Of a DNA stretch of 64,000 nt, positions 43,358 to 52,458 are shown piece after piece. The notes under the pieces were generated by a model, which was not told the DNA's origin, searched no databases, and saw nothing but the letters and a program-made list of their open reading frames with translations. A program made the translations under genes and the position numbers. The first letter of the stretch is position 1. Each line of letters begins with the position of its first letter. The stretch comes from an uncultured Bacteroidales bacterium (lineage in GTDB: Bacteria; Bacteroidota; Bacteroidia; Bacteroidales; Paludibacteraceae), in the NCBI GenBank assembly GCA_902784585.1, contig CACZVM010000003.1, forward strand, positions 62,001-126,000, read 5' to 3'.

Positions 43358-45057
43358 TGTTTTTTATACCAAAAGAAATAACTGTTTTGTTGTTTTTTCT
43401 CCTCGGCCGACCTTGCCACATAAACGGGTTGACCGGTATAGGGATGGATACCGGTATAGAACATCGTCGTAGAGAGGGTCATGGGTGTGGGCGTGAAGTC
43501 CTGCACCTGTTCTGGCCTGTAATGCATCCGCTTGGTCTCCTCCGCCAGCATCTTCATGTCCTGTTTGGTACACCCCGGATGGGAGGAGATGAAATACGGG
43601 ATGAGTTGCTGGTTCAGTCCCGCCTCGGCGTTGATGCGCAAGAAGAGTTCGCGGAAACGCATGTAGTGTTGCCAGTCAGGTTTGCGCATCAGTTTCAGTA
43701 CGGTGTCCGAACAATGCTCAGGTGCTACTTTCAGTCGTCCGGACACATGGCGGGTGATGAGTTGACGGGCGTATTCTTCGCTCATCAGGTCGTAGCGAAT
43801 ACCCGAACCGACGAAGGCATGCTTGACATAAGGCAAGGCATCCACGGTACGATAGATATCCAGTACGGCACTGAAATCACGGTTGAGGTTCTTGCACACG
43901 GCCGGCTGCAGACAGCTGGCGCGGGCGCATTTCTCGCAAAGGCTCTTGTCCTTGCCCGTGATGCCATACATATTGGCCGACGGACCACCTAGGTCACTGA
44001 TGACGCCATGCCAGTCGGGCTGTTGGCTCAGTCGCTCGATCTGACGCAAGATAGAAGCCTTGCTGCGCGAGACGATCTGCTTGCCCTGGTGGGCTGAGAT
44101 TGTACAGAAAGAGCAACCTCCGAAACAACCGCGGTGCATACAAACAGACCATTTAATCATCTCGTATGCCGGAATACGTTTGTCCTTGTATTTAGGATGC
44201 GGAGCATATTGATACGGCAGGTCGTAGATGGCATCGAGTTGCTCGGTAGAGATGGGCGGATACGAGGGATTGACCACTACGTATTTTTTGCCCACAGGCT
44301 GCACGAGTGTCTTTTGATTGATCTTGTTGGACTCCACCTCAATGAGCCGGAAGTTCTCCGCATGCTTGCGCTTGTCGCGCAGTGCCTCTTCATGTGAAGC
44401 GAGCATGATAGCGTCATCGGACATCTCCGGCGCGTCGGATGTCAGATAGGCCGTCTGAGGAATTTGGCTTTTGGCTGTTGACCATTGTCCGGCGGCTATT
44501 TTGTCGGCTATCTCCGTCATCGCCTGTTCTCCCATACCATAGACGAGCAGGTCCGCACCGCTATCCACGAGGATAGATGGCATCAACTTATCCTGCCAGT
44601 AGTCGTAATGTGTCAGTCGGCGCATAGATGCCTCGATGCCACCGATGACGACCGGTACATCAGGGTATAGTTGCTTGAGGATACGACAGTAGGTGGTGGT
44701 ACAATAGTCAGGTCGTGCCCCTGCCCTGCCCTCAGGTGTATAGGCGTCGTCCGAACGCTTGCGGCGTGCAGCGGTGTAATGGTTGACCATGCTATCCATG
44801 CTACCCGCCGAGACGGCGAAATAGAGGCGCGGACGGCCGAACTTCTTGAAGTCGCGGTAGTCGCCATGCCAGTCGGGTTGCGGTACAATAGCCACTCTAT
44901 AACCGGCTGCCTCCAGCACGCGTCCGAGTACTGCCGAAGCGAAGGAAGGATGGTCCACATACGCGTCACCGGTGAAGAAGACGATATCCACTTCATTCCA
45001 GCCACGTAGATCGGTTTCCTTACGTGTTGTCGGCAAGTATTTCAGGAGGTCTGCCAT
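43354..45057 (-). CDS. ygiQ: YgiQ-family radical SAM protein
   Basis: A 567-residue protein with the radical SAM cluster CFGGCSFC (C-x3-C-x2-C) in HRGCFGGCSFCTISAHQGK, an N-terminal B12-binding-like region (FFTGDAYVDHPSFASAVLGR, VVIGGIEASMRRL), and a second Cys set (CEKCARASC). The reaction is unknown. A surface segment (QWSTAKSQIPQ) is encoded by heptads at 44463-44483. It overlaps the dnaX stop by 1 bp (TGATG) and M23 by 4 bp. Confidence 0.93.
   Translation of the reverse strand: MADLLKYLPTTRKETDLRGWNEVDIVFFTGDAYVDHPSFASAVLGRVLEAAGYRVAIVPQPDWHGDYRDFKKFGRPRLYFAVSAGSMDSMVNHYTAARRKRSDDAYTPEGRAGARPDYCTTTYCRILKQLYPDVPVVIGGIEASMRRLTHYDYWQDKLMPSILVDSGADLLVYGMGEQAMTEIADKIAAGQWSTAKSQIPQTAYLTSDAPEMSDDAIMLASHEEALRDKRKHAENFRLIEVESNKINQKTLVQPVGKKYVVVNPSYPPISTEQLDAIYDLPYQYAPHPKYKDKRIPAYEMIKWSVCMHRGCFGGCSFCTISAHQGKQIVSRSKASILRQIERLSQQPDWHGVISDLGGPSANMYGITGKDKSLCEKCARASCLQPAVCKNLNRDFSAVLDIYRTVDALPYVKHAFVGSGIRYDLMSEEYARQLITRHVSGRLKVAPEHCSDTVLKLMRKPDWQHYMRFRELFLRINAEAGLNQQLIPYFISSHPGCTKQDMKMLAEETKRMHYRPEQVQDFTPTPMTLSTTMFYTGIHPYTGQPVYVARSAEEKKQQNSYFFWYKKQ
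44463..44483. repeat. Heptad array inside ygiQ, 3 units
   Basis: TTTGGCT, TTTGGCT, GTTGACC on the plus strand. Confidence 0.6.
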
Positions 45058-46787
45058 CAGTCTAAAACGAGGTCCAGGCGTTCTTTCAGTTGTGCAAGAG
45101 CAGGATTGCTCTCAGCCATAAGTTTGTATTTCTCATCCGCAGTGAAGGCCATTTGTTCGCGGTCGTATTCCGCAAGCGTCACACGGATGTTAAGTTCCTT
45201 ATTATGCAAGGTGCGTTGCAGTTCGGCTATCAGCCTTGGCATGGCCTTGCGCATCTCGTCGTGCTGCCAGGGGTTAGGCATCGACACCTCGGCCGAAGTC
45301 TCGCCGGTCAACACGGGCATATAATTCTCCAACAATTGTACCAGACGCGGTTCCTCGGCATGAGTACGGCTCAGACCAATCCACGCGTCACGGAATTGGT
45401 CAGCCGAGAAAGGGCGGTTGGGCTCCTCCTCTTGAGCTTGTACAGTAGCAGCCGGTTGGGTGTTAGCCGCCGGCTTCTTCAGTCCTATTCCCAGACCCAC
45501 GCCGGGCATCTTCGGTATAGACGGCATTGCGGGAGCCTGTTTCGGCGTAGCAGGCTGGCTAGACGTCGCAGATGCACTGGATGCACTTGGTTGACCAGAT
45601 GAGGTAGGCTGGCTAGGTTGACTAGGTGTAGTAGGACTACTAACCTGCTTTGCTGCTGCCGGCTGAGGGTGGACGGCTGTAGGCTGATTTTGCGCTACGC
45701 CCAACTGGCAGAGTTTGACGAGACAGAGCTCTACCGTCAGTCGTTTGTTGCGTGCCGTGCGGTAGTTAATATCGCAGGTGTTGAGTAGGTCAAGTGCTGC
45801 GAAGAGCCACACGGGCAGACAATTCACCGCCTGCGCGGCATAGCGGGCACGAATACTGTCAGCCGTCTCCAGCAACGGAAGCGTCTGCGGATCTTTGCTC
45901 ACCAGCACATCGCGCAGGTGTTGTGCCAAGCCGGTGATGAAATGGCCGGCATCAAATCCGTGTGCCAGAACATCGTTGAGCAGCAGCAGTGCGCCCGTCA
46001 CGTCATGCCGCAAGGCTTGGTCCACCAGACGGAAGTAATAGTCTGTATCTAGCACGTTGAGTACTTCAAGGGTCCGCTCGTAGGTAATCTCCTCTCCACA
46101 GAAAGCCACCAGTTGGTCGAAGATGGAAAGGGCGTCGCGCATTCCTCCGTCGGCCTTCTGCGCCACTACATTCAGGGCCTCGACGCTCACTTTGATGCCT
46201 TCGTTAGCCGCCACCTTTTGTAGGTAGGCGATAGTGTCGGGCACGGTGATGCGATTGAAGTCATACACCTGGCAACGACTAAGGATAGTAGGCAGCACCT
46301 TGTGCTTCTCCGTCGTAGCGAGGATGAAGATAGCGTATGAGGGCGGTTCCTCCAGCGTCTTCAGAAGGGCGTTGAACGCACCGGCCGAGAGCATATGCAC
46401 CTCGTCGATGATATAGACGGAGTACTTACCTATCTGCGGCGGGATGCGCACCTGGTCGATCAACTGACGGATGTCCTCCACGGAGTTGTTGCTGGCAGCA
46501 TCCAATTCGTGGATGTTGAACGACCGCTGTTCGTTGAAGGCGCGGCATGACTCGCACTCGTTGCAGGCATCGTGACCGTTCTGCGGATTTAGGCAGTTGA
46601 TAGTCTTGGCGAAGATACGCGCACAAGTGGTCTTACCCACTCCACGTGGTCCGCAGAACAGGTAGGCATGCGCCAGGCGGTCCTGACGGATGGCATTCTG
46701 AAGCGTCTGGGTCAAGGCTTGTTGTCCCACCACCGACTCGAAGGTCTGCGGGCGGTACTTACGCGCCGAAACAATGTAGTTTTCCAT
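45057..46787 (-). CDS. dnaX: DNA polymerase III subunits gamma/tau
   Basis: A 576-residue clamp-loader ATPase. N-terminus MENYIVSARKYRPQTFESVVGQ, P-loop GPRGVGKTT, zinc module CNECESC, IDEVHMLS (Walker B) and SRC sensor (ILSRCQV) are all intact. A Pro/Ser/Gln/Thr-rich linker (about 385-470, 9-bp DNA repeats near 45585-45640) joins a C-terminal tau-like domain. I saw no A-rich slippery site for a shorter gamma. The start overlaps the sfp 3' end by 29 bp. Confidence 0.95.
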   Translation of the reverse strand: MENYIVSARKYRPQTFESVVGQQALTQTLQNAIRQDRLAHAYLFCGPRGVGKTTCARIFAKTINCLNPQNGHDACNECESCRAFNEQRSFNIHELDAASNNSVEDIRQLIDQVRIPPQIGKYSVYIIDEVHMLSAGAFNALLKTLEEPPSYAIFILATTEKHKVLPTILSRCQVYDFNRITVPDTIAYLQKVAANEGIKVSVEALNVVAQKADGGMRDALSIFDQLVAFCGEEITYERTLEVLNVLDTDYYFRLVDQALRHDVTGALLLLNDVLAHGFDAGHFITGLAQHLRDVLVSKDPQTLPLLETADSIRARYAAQAVNCLPVWLFAALDLLNTCDINYRTARNKRLTVELCLVKLCQLGVAQNQPTAVHPQPAAAKQVSSPTTPSQPSQPTSSGQPSASSASATSSQPATPKQAPAMPSIPKMPGVGLGIGLKKPAANTQPAATVQAQEEEPNRPFSADQFRDAWIGLSRTHAEEPRLVQLLENYMPVLTGETSAEVSMPNPWQHDEMRKAMPRLIAELQRTLHNKELNIRVTLAEYDREQMAFTADEKYKLMAESNPALAQLKERLDLVLD

Positions 46788-47337
46788 TTGCTATGCTGTA
46801 TATATAATTGTCTTTCTCAATAGTCTGAAGGCTGACGGCTGACGGCAGGCGGCTTAATACTCCTTGCAGTTGTTCAAACGACTCGATGCCTGTTCCTTCG
46901 GCCTTCAATACTGCTTCTTTCTGTGTCCAGAGCCGCGTGAAGTCGCGGTCGGAGCAGATGCGGGCTTGTTCCTCCCTATTCATCGTCCGTTCTATCAGAT
47001 CTTGCTCTGCATGACGGATGCCCTCTATGTCGATGCCTACTGGTTGGTCACTCACCGCCACCGCGATGCCCTGCTTGCAATGACTGAGGCTGAAATACGG
47101 TCCTATAGGCATGTACGGCTTGCCGTGCTCATTGTAGCTGAATTCTGACAGCTGATAGCCGATGGCAGACAACTCTGCTTGCAACATCAGCCAGCTCTTC
47201 AGGCAGCAGAACCGGCCCAATGTATGCTTGTAACGCAAGGCCTGTTCGCGTCGTTGCGGACTGACCAGAGCTAACATTTGCTCCACCTCCTGCGGGCTGA
47301 CCTGCTCCATTCTATCAAATATCGCCAACCTTAACAT
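46759..47337 (-). CDS. 4'-phosphopantetheinyl transferase
   Basis: A 192-residue Sfp/AcpT-type enzyme that attaches the CoA-derived arm to carrier proteins. Motifs: FSLSHCKQGIAVAVSDQPVGIDIEG (Mg-binding Asp and Glu) and RLWTQKEAVLKAEGTGI. Two loops are heptad-encoded: ELSAIGYQLSEF (47143-47170) and RLPSAVSLQT (46823-46857). It overlaps MATE by 23 bp and dnaX by 29 bp. ACP for the fabD pathway is a plausible substrate. Confidence 0.9.
   Translation of the reverse strand: MLRLAIFDRMEQVSPQEVEQMLALVSPQRREQALRYKHTLGRFCCLKSWLMLQAELSAIGYQLSEFSYNEHGKPYMPIGPYFSLSHCKQGIAVAVSDQPVGIDIEGIRHAEQDLIERTMNREEQARICSDRDFTRLWTQKEAVLKAEGTGIESFEQLQGVLSRLPSAVSLQTIEKDNYIYSIANGKLHCFGA
46823..46857. repeat. Heptad array inside the phosphopantetheinyl transferase gene, 5 units
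   Basis: GTCTGAA, GGCTGAC, GGCTGAC, GGCAGGC, GGCTTAA on the plus strand; the coding strand reads GTCAGCC-type units without stops. Confidence 0.85.
47143..47170. repeat. Second heptad array in the same gene, 4 units
   Basis: TTCTGAC, AGCTGAT, AGCCGAT, GGCAGAC on the plus strand. Confidence 0.75.
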
Positions 47338-48661
47338 CTCTCCAGCGGATTGTCAGATAAACCACTCGTGCACCCAGATGGGCAAAATAGGCGATATACA
47401 AGGCCTGTATGCCCAGCCATGAGTAGCACCCGGCATAGGCTCCTACAAAGGCCACGGCTGCCCAAATCATGGCATTACGTATTTGTTTGCCGGCCGTAGC
47501 CCCCACATAGACGCCGTCCCACATAAATGCCAGTGCACTGACGATAGGCATGGCTATCAGCCAACCCATATAACGGCCGGTGGCATGGAGCACTTCGCCA
47601 TCTGTAGTCATCAGCGCCATACACTCTCGTCCCCAGAGGGCATAGATGAGGGTGAAGAGCAGCCCAACCCCGATGGCCCAATTGAAGAGGCAGTGTACGA
47701 TGCCTTTGTTTTTTAATTCTTCATTTTCACTTTTCAATTCCCCAAAAGCCTTTCCCACCAGTGCTTCTCCCGCGTAGGCAAATCCGTCCACGAAATAAGA
47801 GAAGAGCATAAACAGCTTCATCAGTATGCTGCTCACCGCCAGTTCGATGTCGCCGTAGCGGCTGGCCAGGGCGGTAAAACCCACATAGACCACCATGAAG
47901 CAGAGCGAACGGATGAACAGGTTGCCGTTCAGTTGGGCCATCCGGCGCATCTCCTGCCATCGCATCGCCGCCTGCATTTCCCCGTAGCTGATATGAACAA
48001 TGCGGTATTTGAGGGCGAGTATCATGAGAGCCAGCAGCAATCCACAATACTGCGCGATGAGTGTGCCATGCGCTACGCCTACCACACCCAGCGGTGTATG
48101 TACCGCCAGATAATAACTGGCCAGCATGTTCACGCCATTCACCAATATATCTACGGCCATCGGACTTTTTGTGTCCTGCATGCCGATGAACCAACCCTTG
48201 AAGGCAAAGAGCATGAGTGTGGCAGGAGCGGCCCAGATACGCACGAAGAAGTACTCGCGTGCAACGTCTGCCACTCCCTCGGAGCACGGTACGACAGCCA
48301 GCACTGCCGAGACGAACAGCCATTGTATAGCCAGTATCGTCATTGCTGCCAGGAGGGCCGTCGTCAGGCTCTGGGTGAGCAATTTGCGACACTCGTCAGG
48401 AACGTATCCGCAGGGGTGGCTTGCTCCGGTTCTAAACCGGCCGTAGGCCTGAGCCGTGAGGCCACTGGTGCCTACCCGCAGGAAACCGAAGTTCCAGTAC
48501 AGCAAGTCAAAGAGCATGGTGCCGATGGCTATTCCGCCGATGGCCGTGGCGTCGCTCAGATGACCAATGATGGCTGTATCCACCAGTCCCACCAACGGGA
48601 TAGTGATGTTGGCCAAAATGCTCGGTATGGCGAGGCGTAATATTTCTCTATTGGTTGTCAA
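47315..48661 (-). CDS. MATE-family efflux transporter
   Basis: A 448-residue transporter with about twelve membrane helices, closest to the DinF branch: REILRLAIPSILANITIPLVGLVDTAIIGHL, GTSGLTAQAYG and the second-half GFTALASRYGDIELA. No ATG is in place; TTG at 48659-48661 overlaps the upstream TGA (TTGA) and gives the normal length. The frame is open much further upstream, inside the AspT-type gene, but that part is non-coding. The inserted loop FGELKSENEELKNKG is heptad-encoded. The substrate is unknown; the family uses Na+ or H+ antiport. Confidence 0.9.
   Translation of the reverse strand: MTTNREILRLAIPSILANITIPLVGLVDTAIIGHLSDATAIGGIAIGTMLFDLLYWNFGFLRVGTSGLTAQAYGRFRTGASHPCGYVPDECRKLLTQSLTTALLAAMTILAIQWLFVSAVLAVVPCSEGVADVAREYFFVRIWAAPATLMLFAFKGWFIGMQDTKSPMAVDILVNGVNMLASYYLAVHTPLGVVGVAHGTLIAQYCGLLLALMILALKYRIVHISYGEMQAAMRWQEMRRMAQLNGNLFIRSLCFMVVYVGFTALASRYGDIELAVSSILMKLFMLFSYFVDGFAYAGEALVGKAFGELKSENEELKNKGIVHCLFNWAIGVGLLFTLIYALWGRECMALMTTDGEVLHATGRYMGWLIAMPIVSALAFMWDGVYVGATAGKQIRNAMIWAAVAFVGAYAGCYSWLGIQALYIAYFAHLGARVVYLTIRWRDVKVGDI
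47711..47738. repeat. Heptad array inside the MATE gene, 4 units
   Basis: TTTTAAT, TCTTCAT, TTTCACT, TTTCAAT on the plus strand; encodes a charged cytoplasmic loop. Confidence 0.75.
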
Positions 48662-50328
48662 ACAAACAGCAGGATCATCAGTTGTCCACTCAGCACGCGC
48701 AGGAACATAGTCAGCGGATAAACCGTCGAGTAAGCCACGGCTGCACAATCGTTCTGTGCACTCTGGCTCGTTGCGTAGGCCAGTGCGGGCGGGTCGGTGG
48801 TGGAACCGGCTATCAGGCCCATCAGGGTGAAATAATCCAGTTTCATCCAGCGGCGTGCCACCACACCGATGAGCAGCAGTGGCAGCAGCGTGATGAGTAT
48901 GCCGTAGCCTATCCATATATATCCGCCACCCACCAGCGTCGGGATAAAGGTCTTACCAGCCCCGAAGCCCACAGCCGCCAGGAAGAGCGAAATACCTATC
49001 TCGCGTATCATGAGGTTGGCCGAAGTGGTGGTATAGGTCACCAGGTGGTATTTGGGTCCGAACGCACCCATCAGGATAGCCACGATGAGTGTGCCGCCTG
49101 CCAGACCCAATTTGAAGGGTTGGCTCAGTCCCGGCAAAGCCAGCGGCAGTGAGCCGAGTATGACGCCCACCATCAGTCCGCAGAAGAGTGAGGCCAGGTT
49201 GGGGGCGTCGAGTTTCTTCGTGCTATTGCCGAACACCGTCGCCACTTTCTCCACCGCTTTTTGCTCACCCACCACCGTCAGTCGGTCACCCATCTGCAAG
49301 CGTTGCTGGGAGGTAGCCAGCAGTTCGATACCTGCGCGACGGATACGAGTGATAGTTATCTGATAGGCTTCGCGCACTTTCAGGTCGCATATGCGCTTGC
49401 CGTTGATCTGCGGCTTGGTGATGATAACATGACGGCTGACGAGGTGAACGTCCTTCTCTTTCTCCTCCCATTTGACTTCTACAGGTTCACCCAGCAGCAT
49501 GACCGTTCGTTCGTTCTTCTTGTCGACAATGAAGCGTACCCGGTCGCCTACATGCAGGATGGTATCCGCGTCGGGCATCGACTCAACGCCGTCCGCATTT
49601 ATCAGTCGGCTGACGACCATGGTAACATGCGTCAGCAGCGCTAGATCGCGCACACGGATGCCGTCCACCTGCGGGTTGGTCAGACGCATGTCGAAATGCT
49701 CCACGTGCTGTTCTTCACCCTTCTCCGCCTGCACTTGGGCTTCCTCCTTGTCCAGCTTGATCGAGAAGAACCAGCGCAACAGCAAGAGCGAGAAGATGAT
49801 GCCAACCACGCCCAGGGGATAGGCCATGGCGTAACCGCTGGCGATGTTGGGATTGGTCATCCCCGTCACGTCCTGGTAAGCCTGCTCGGCTGCACCCAGG
49901 CCGGGAGTATTGGTCACGGCACCGAACAGCACACCCGTCATAGTGGCCATGCTCTCGCCGCTGACGACGTGTATCAGCCAGGCTGTCACGCAGCCCAGCA
50001 CCACGATGGCAGCAGCCAGCATGTTCAGACGCACACCACCCTGCCCAAAGGACGAGAAGAAACTCGGGCCTACCTGCAGACCGATGGAATAGACGAATAA
50101 GATCAGTCCAAGATCTTTGGCGAACGACTCCACCATGGGGTCGAGCGTCATACCGAAATGACTGCACGTAATGGCGCAGAACAAAATCCACGTAATACCG
50201 AGCGTAATGCCCTTTATCTTAAGCCGGCTACCCAGAAAGATACCCAATGCTATTGTGAGCGTGAGCGCACATATCGAGTGCGCTATGCCCGTTCCAAAAA
50301 AGAGGTTACTGAACCAGTCCATATTCAT
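48658..50328 (-). CDS. AspT/YidE-type transporter with two TrkA-C domains
   Basis: A 556-residue protein. Two membrane halves of about five helices each (near 8-190 and 385-556) carry the duplicated family motifs (GVLFGAVTNTPGLGAAEQAY and GLIAGSTTDPPALAYATS). Between them are two TrkA-C regulatory domains (about 215-290 and 300-375). It is a putative anion or aspartate-alanine type exchanger; the substrate is unknown. It is the first gene of the six-gene overlapping operon ending at 42374. Confidence 0.9.
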   Translation of the reverse strand: MNMDWFSNLFFGTGIAHSICALTLTIALGIFLGSRLKIKGITLGITWILFCAITCSHFGMTLDPMVESFAKDLGLILFVYSIGLQVGPSFFSSFGQGGVRLNMLAAAIVVLGCVTAWLIHVVSGESMATMTGVLFGAVTNTPGLGAAEQAYQDVTGMTNPNIASGYAMAYPLGVVGIIFSLLLLRWFFSIKLDKEEAQVQAEKGEEQHVEHFDMRLTNPQVDGIRVRDLALLTHVTMVVSRLINADGVESMPDADTILHVGDRVRFIVDKKNERTVMLLGEPVEVKWEEKEKDVHLVSRHVIITKPQINGKRICDLKVREAYQITITRIRRAGIELLATSQQRLQMGDRLTVVGEQKAVEKVATVFGNSTKKLDAPNLASLFCGLMVGVILGSLPLALPGLSQPFKLGLAGGTLIVAILMGAFGPKYHLVTYTTTSANLMIREIGISLFLAAVGFGAGKTFIPTLVGGGYIWIGYGILITLLPLLLIGVVARRWMKLDYFTLMGLIAGSTTDPPALAYATSQSAQNDCAAVAYSTVYPLTMFLRVLSGQLMILLFV

Positions 50329-50345
50329 TCACACTTTTGCGGCTG

Positions 50346-50377
50346 CAAAAGTACAAAAAAAAAATGACATACGCAAA
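50346..50377 (-). promoter_or_regulatory. Promoter of the AspT-type operon
   Basis: Minus-strand -7 TACTTTTG (50346-50353), 20-nt spacer, -33 TTTG (50374-50377). The -33 is part of the inverted repeat ACATACGCAAA / TTTGCGTATGT (50367-50403) shared with the divergent queH promoter. Confidence 0.85.
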
Positions 50378-50392
50378 AAAAACAGCCAATAA

Positions 50393-50424
50393 TTTGCGTA
50401 TGTGCGATAATTGTAGTACTTTTG
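50393..50424 (+). promoter_or_regulatory. Promoter of queH
   Basis: -33 TTTG (50393-50396), 20-nt spacer, -7 TACTTTTG (50417-50424), then CAGTCGCAAAAG, the inverted copy of the -7 core. It is divergent from the AspT operon. Confidence 0.85.
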
Positions 50425-50445
50425 CAGTCGCAAAAGAGCGAAACG

Positions 50446-51099
50446 ATGGCCAAGCAAACCAGTATTATCGTACCCGAAGGATGCAACAAACTATTGTTGC
50501 ACGCCTGCTGTGCGCCGTGCTCCAGCGCCATCGTAGAATGGTTGCTGGCGCATGACATTACGCCGGTGATATACTACTATAATCCCAATATTTGGCCGCA
50601 GGAGGAATACGAGACCCGCAAAAACGAGAGCAAACGTCACGCCGAAGGTCTGGGTATCCAATGGATTGACGACGACCGGTTACGGGTTATGGGTTACGGA
50701 GAGACGCACCACGACTGGCGTGAGGCGGTGTGCGGATTGGAGCAGGAACCCGAGCGTGGAAGGCGCTGCGAGGCCTGTTTCTACCACCGCCTGCTGGCTA
50801 CGGCCCGCAAGGCGCAGGAGCTCCGTATTCCGTTTTTTGCCACTACCCTCGCCTCCTCCCGCTGGAAGAGTCTGGAGCAGATCAACCGCGCAGGCGAAGC
50901 CGCGGCCGCGGAGGTGAACCGCCACGCGTCCAATGAGGCTGCCCTAACCCGCTTCTGGGCGCAGAACTGGCGGAAGGACGGACTGCAAGAACGTAGAAAC
51001 CAACTACTCAAAGAGTTTGGTTTCTACAATCAGACGTATTGTGGATGTGAGTTTAGTGTGCGTTGTACGTCTCCAGCGCCTTTCGCAGCACCAGCATAG
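50446..51099 (+). CDS. queH: Epoxyqueuosine reductase QueH
   Basis: A 217-residue protein starting MAKQTSIIVPEGCNKLLLHACC. It carries the family cysteines: Cys21-Cys22-x2-Cys25 (HACCAPC), RRCEACFYHRL and the late YCGCEFS. QueH binds an FeS cluster and reduces epoxyqueuosine to queuosine in tRNA. Family members end near YCGCEFS; here twelve more residues (RCTSPAPFAAPA) are read from the antisense of the aminotransferase (47-bp overlap). Confidence 0.93.
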   Translation: MAKQTSIIVPEGCNKLLLHACCAPCSSAIVEWLLAHDITPVIYYYNPNIWPQEEYETRKNESKRHAEGLGIQWIDDDRLRVMGYGETHHDWREAVCGLEQEPERGRRCEACFYHRLLATARKAQELRIPFFATTLASSRWKSLEQINRAGEAAAAEVNRHASNEAALTRFWAQNWRKDGLQERRNQLLKEFGFYNQTYCGCEFSVRCTSPAPFAAPA

Positions 51100-52276
51100 C
51101 TTTCGCTAGATCTTCCTTGTTGAGCACGTAGGCCATACGAACCTGATGACGTCCGTCTTCGGGATTCGTATAGAAACCTGTACCCGGGGCCATCATGACG
51201 GTGGCGAGTTCGCGCTCACCTTCCCCTTTCGGGTTCTCTATGGCATAGACAAAATCGGTCAGACACCACTTGCAGAACTTCTCTGTGTCATCCACGGGCA
51301 GTTGTACCATGACGTAGAACGCTCCCGTCGGTGCAGGCGCAAACACGCCCGGAATCTGGTTGAGCTGGTCGATCAGGAAATTGCGTCGGCCCAGGTATTC
51401 GTCATACACCTCCTGCATATATTCCTCCGGCGTCGAGAGGCTGGCCTCTGCCACGATCTGTCCGAACAGCGGTGGAGAGAGGCGTGCCTGACAGAACTTC
51501 ATCACGGCCTCGCGTACCGCTTTGTTCTTGGTGATGAGTGCACCGATGCGTATGCCGCACTCGCTGTAGCGCTTGGAAACACTGTCCACCAGCACCACGT
51601 TCTCCTCGATTCCTTCCAGGTGGCAGGCAGAGATATATGGTGATTTGGTGTAGATGAACTCCCGATAGACCTCATCAGAGATGAGGTAGAGGTTGTATTT
51701 CTTCACAATATCGCGTATCTGGCGCATCTCCTGCTTGGTATAAAGGTAGCCCGTCGGGTTGTTGGGATTACAGATGAGGATGGCTCGTGTCTTGGGCGTA
51801 ATCTGCTTCTCAAACTCCTCTACCGGCGGCAACTTAAATCCGTTCTCTATACGCGTCTTGACCGATTTGACCACTGCGCCTGCCGAGATGGCAAACGCCA
51901 TATAGTTGGCATAGCTGGGGTCGGTCACGATGATCTCGTCGCCCGGATTGAGACAACTCATATACGCGAACATGATAGCCTCCGAACCGCCGGCGGTGAT
52001 GATGATCTCGTCGGGCGAGAGGTCGATGCCGTAATCGGCATAATAGCTCACCATCTTCGTGCGCAGCGACTTCAGTCCCTGCGAGGGCGAGTACTCCAGA
52101 ATGTCTGTACCGAACTCCTTGACGGCCTCCAGGGCCTGCGGTGGAGTCTTGATGTCCGGTTGTCCGATATTGAGGTGATAGACGTGTACACCCGCCAGTT
52201 TGGCAGCGTCGGCATATTTGGCCAATTTACGAATCGGGCTCTCCGGCATCGACTGTGCGCGTAGACTAATTTCCAT
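51053..52276 (-). CDS. Class I PLP-dependent aminotransferase
   Basis: A complete 407-residue fold-type I aminotransferase: YHLNIGQPDIKTP, CNPNNPTGYLYTKQEM, LISDEVYREFIY and the PLP Lys in SVSKRYSECGIRIG, which differs from plain AspC at the Arg/Ser positions. It ends with HQVRMAYVLN, whose Arg binds the alpha-carboxylate. The exact amino acid is not predictable; aspartate or broad specificity is likely. Its leader carries the second copy of the conserved hairpin element. Confidence 0.92.
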   Translation of the reverse strand: MEISLRAQSMPESPIRKLAKYADAAKLAGVHVYHLNIGQPDIKTPPQALEAVKEFGTDILEYSPSQGLKSLRTKMVSYYADYGIDLSPDEIIITAGGSEAIMFAYMSCLNPGDEIIVTDPSYANYMAFAISAGAVVKSVKTRIENGFKLPPVEEFEKQITPKTRAILICNPNNPTGYLYTKQEMRQIRDIVKKYNLYLISDEVYREFIYTKSPYISACHLEGIEENVVLVDSVSKRYSECGIRIGALITKNKAVREAVMKFCQARLSPPLFGQIVAEASLSTPEEYMQEVYDEYLGRRNFLIDQLNQIPGVFAPAPTGAFYVMVQLPVDDTEKFCKWCLTDFVYAIENPKGEGERELATVMMAPGTGFYTNPEDGRHQVRMAYVLNKEDLAKAMLVLRKALETYNAH

Positions 52277-52294
52277 ATTCTAACGGTTTTGTGA

Positions 52295-52338
52295 TGCACT
52301 AGGTGTCCCCGTCAAACGGGGAAACCGGTACGGGGGAA
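52295..52338 (-). ncRNA. Conserved leader hairpin element, copy 2
   Basis: Plus-strand layout TGCACTAGGT, GT, CCCCG, TCAAA, CGG, GGAAA, CCG, GTA, CGGGG. It aligns with 24978-25022 with both stems kept. CCCCGT can also pair with the nearer ACGGGG, giving two exclusive folds. It lies in the aminotransferase leader, 19 nt before the start. Confidence 0.55.
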
Positions 52339-52363
52339 GGGGCTTCCTTAACCTTTACGACTG

Positions 52364-52395
52364 CAAAGGTACTACATTTTTTTAACATATGCAAA
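52364..52395 (-). promoter_or_regulatory. Promoter of the aminotransferase gene
   Basis: Minus-strand -7 TACCTTTG (52364-52371), 20-nt spacer, -33 TTTG (52392-52395). It is nearly back to back with the SDR promoter. Confidence 0.85.
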
Positions 52396-52400
52396 TTTTA

Positions 52401-52432
52401 TTTGTGTATGTAATTATTTTTTTGTACTTTTG
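52401..52432 (+). promoter_or_regulatory. Promoter of the SDR gene
   Basis: -33 TTTG (52401-52404), 20-nt spacer, -7 TACTTTTG (52425-52432); the ATG is 27 nt downstream. Confidence 0.85.
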
Positions 52433-52458
52433 CAGCGATTTTTTATTCTTTACAAGCA

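Noticed and set aside
45057..46787. Programmed frameshift in dnaX to make gamma
   Set aside because: I looked for an A-rich slippery heptamer with a downstream stem near the linker and saw none.
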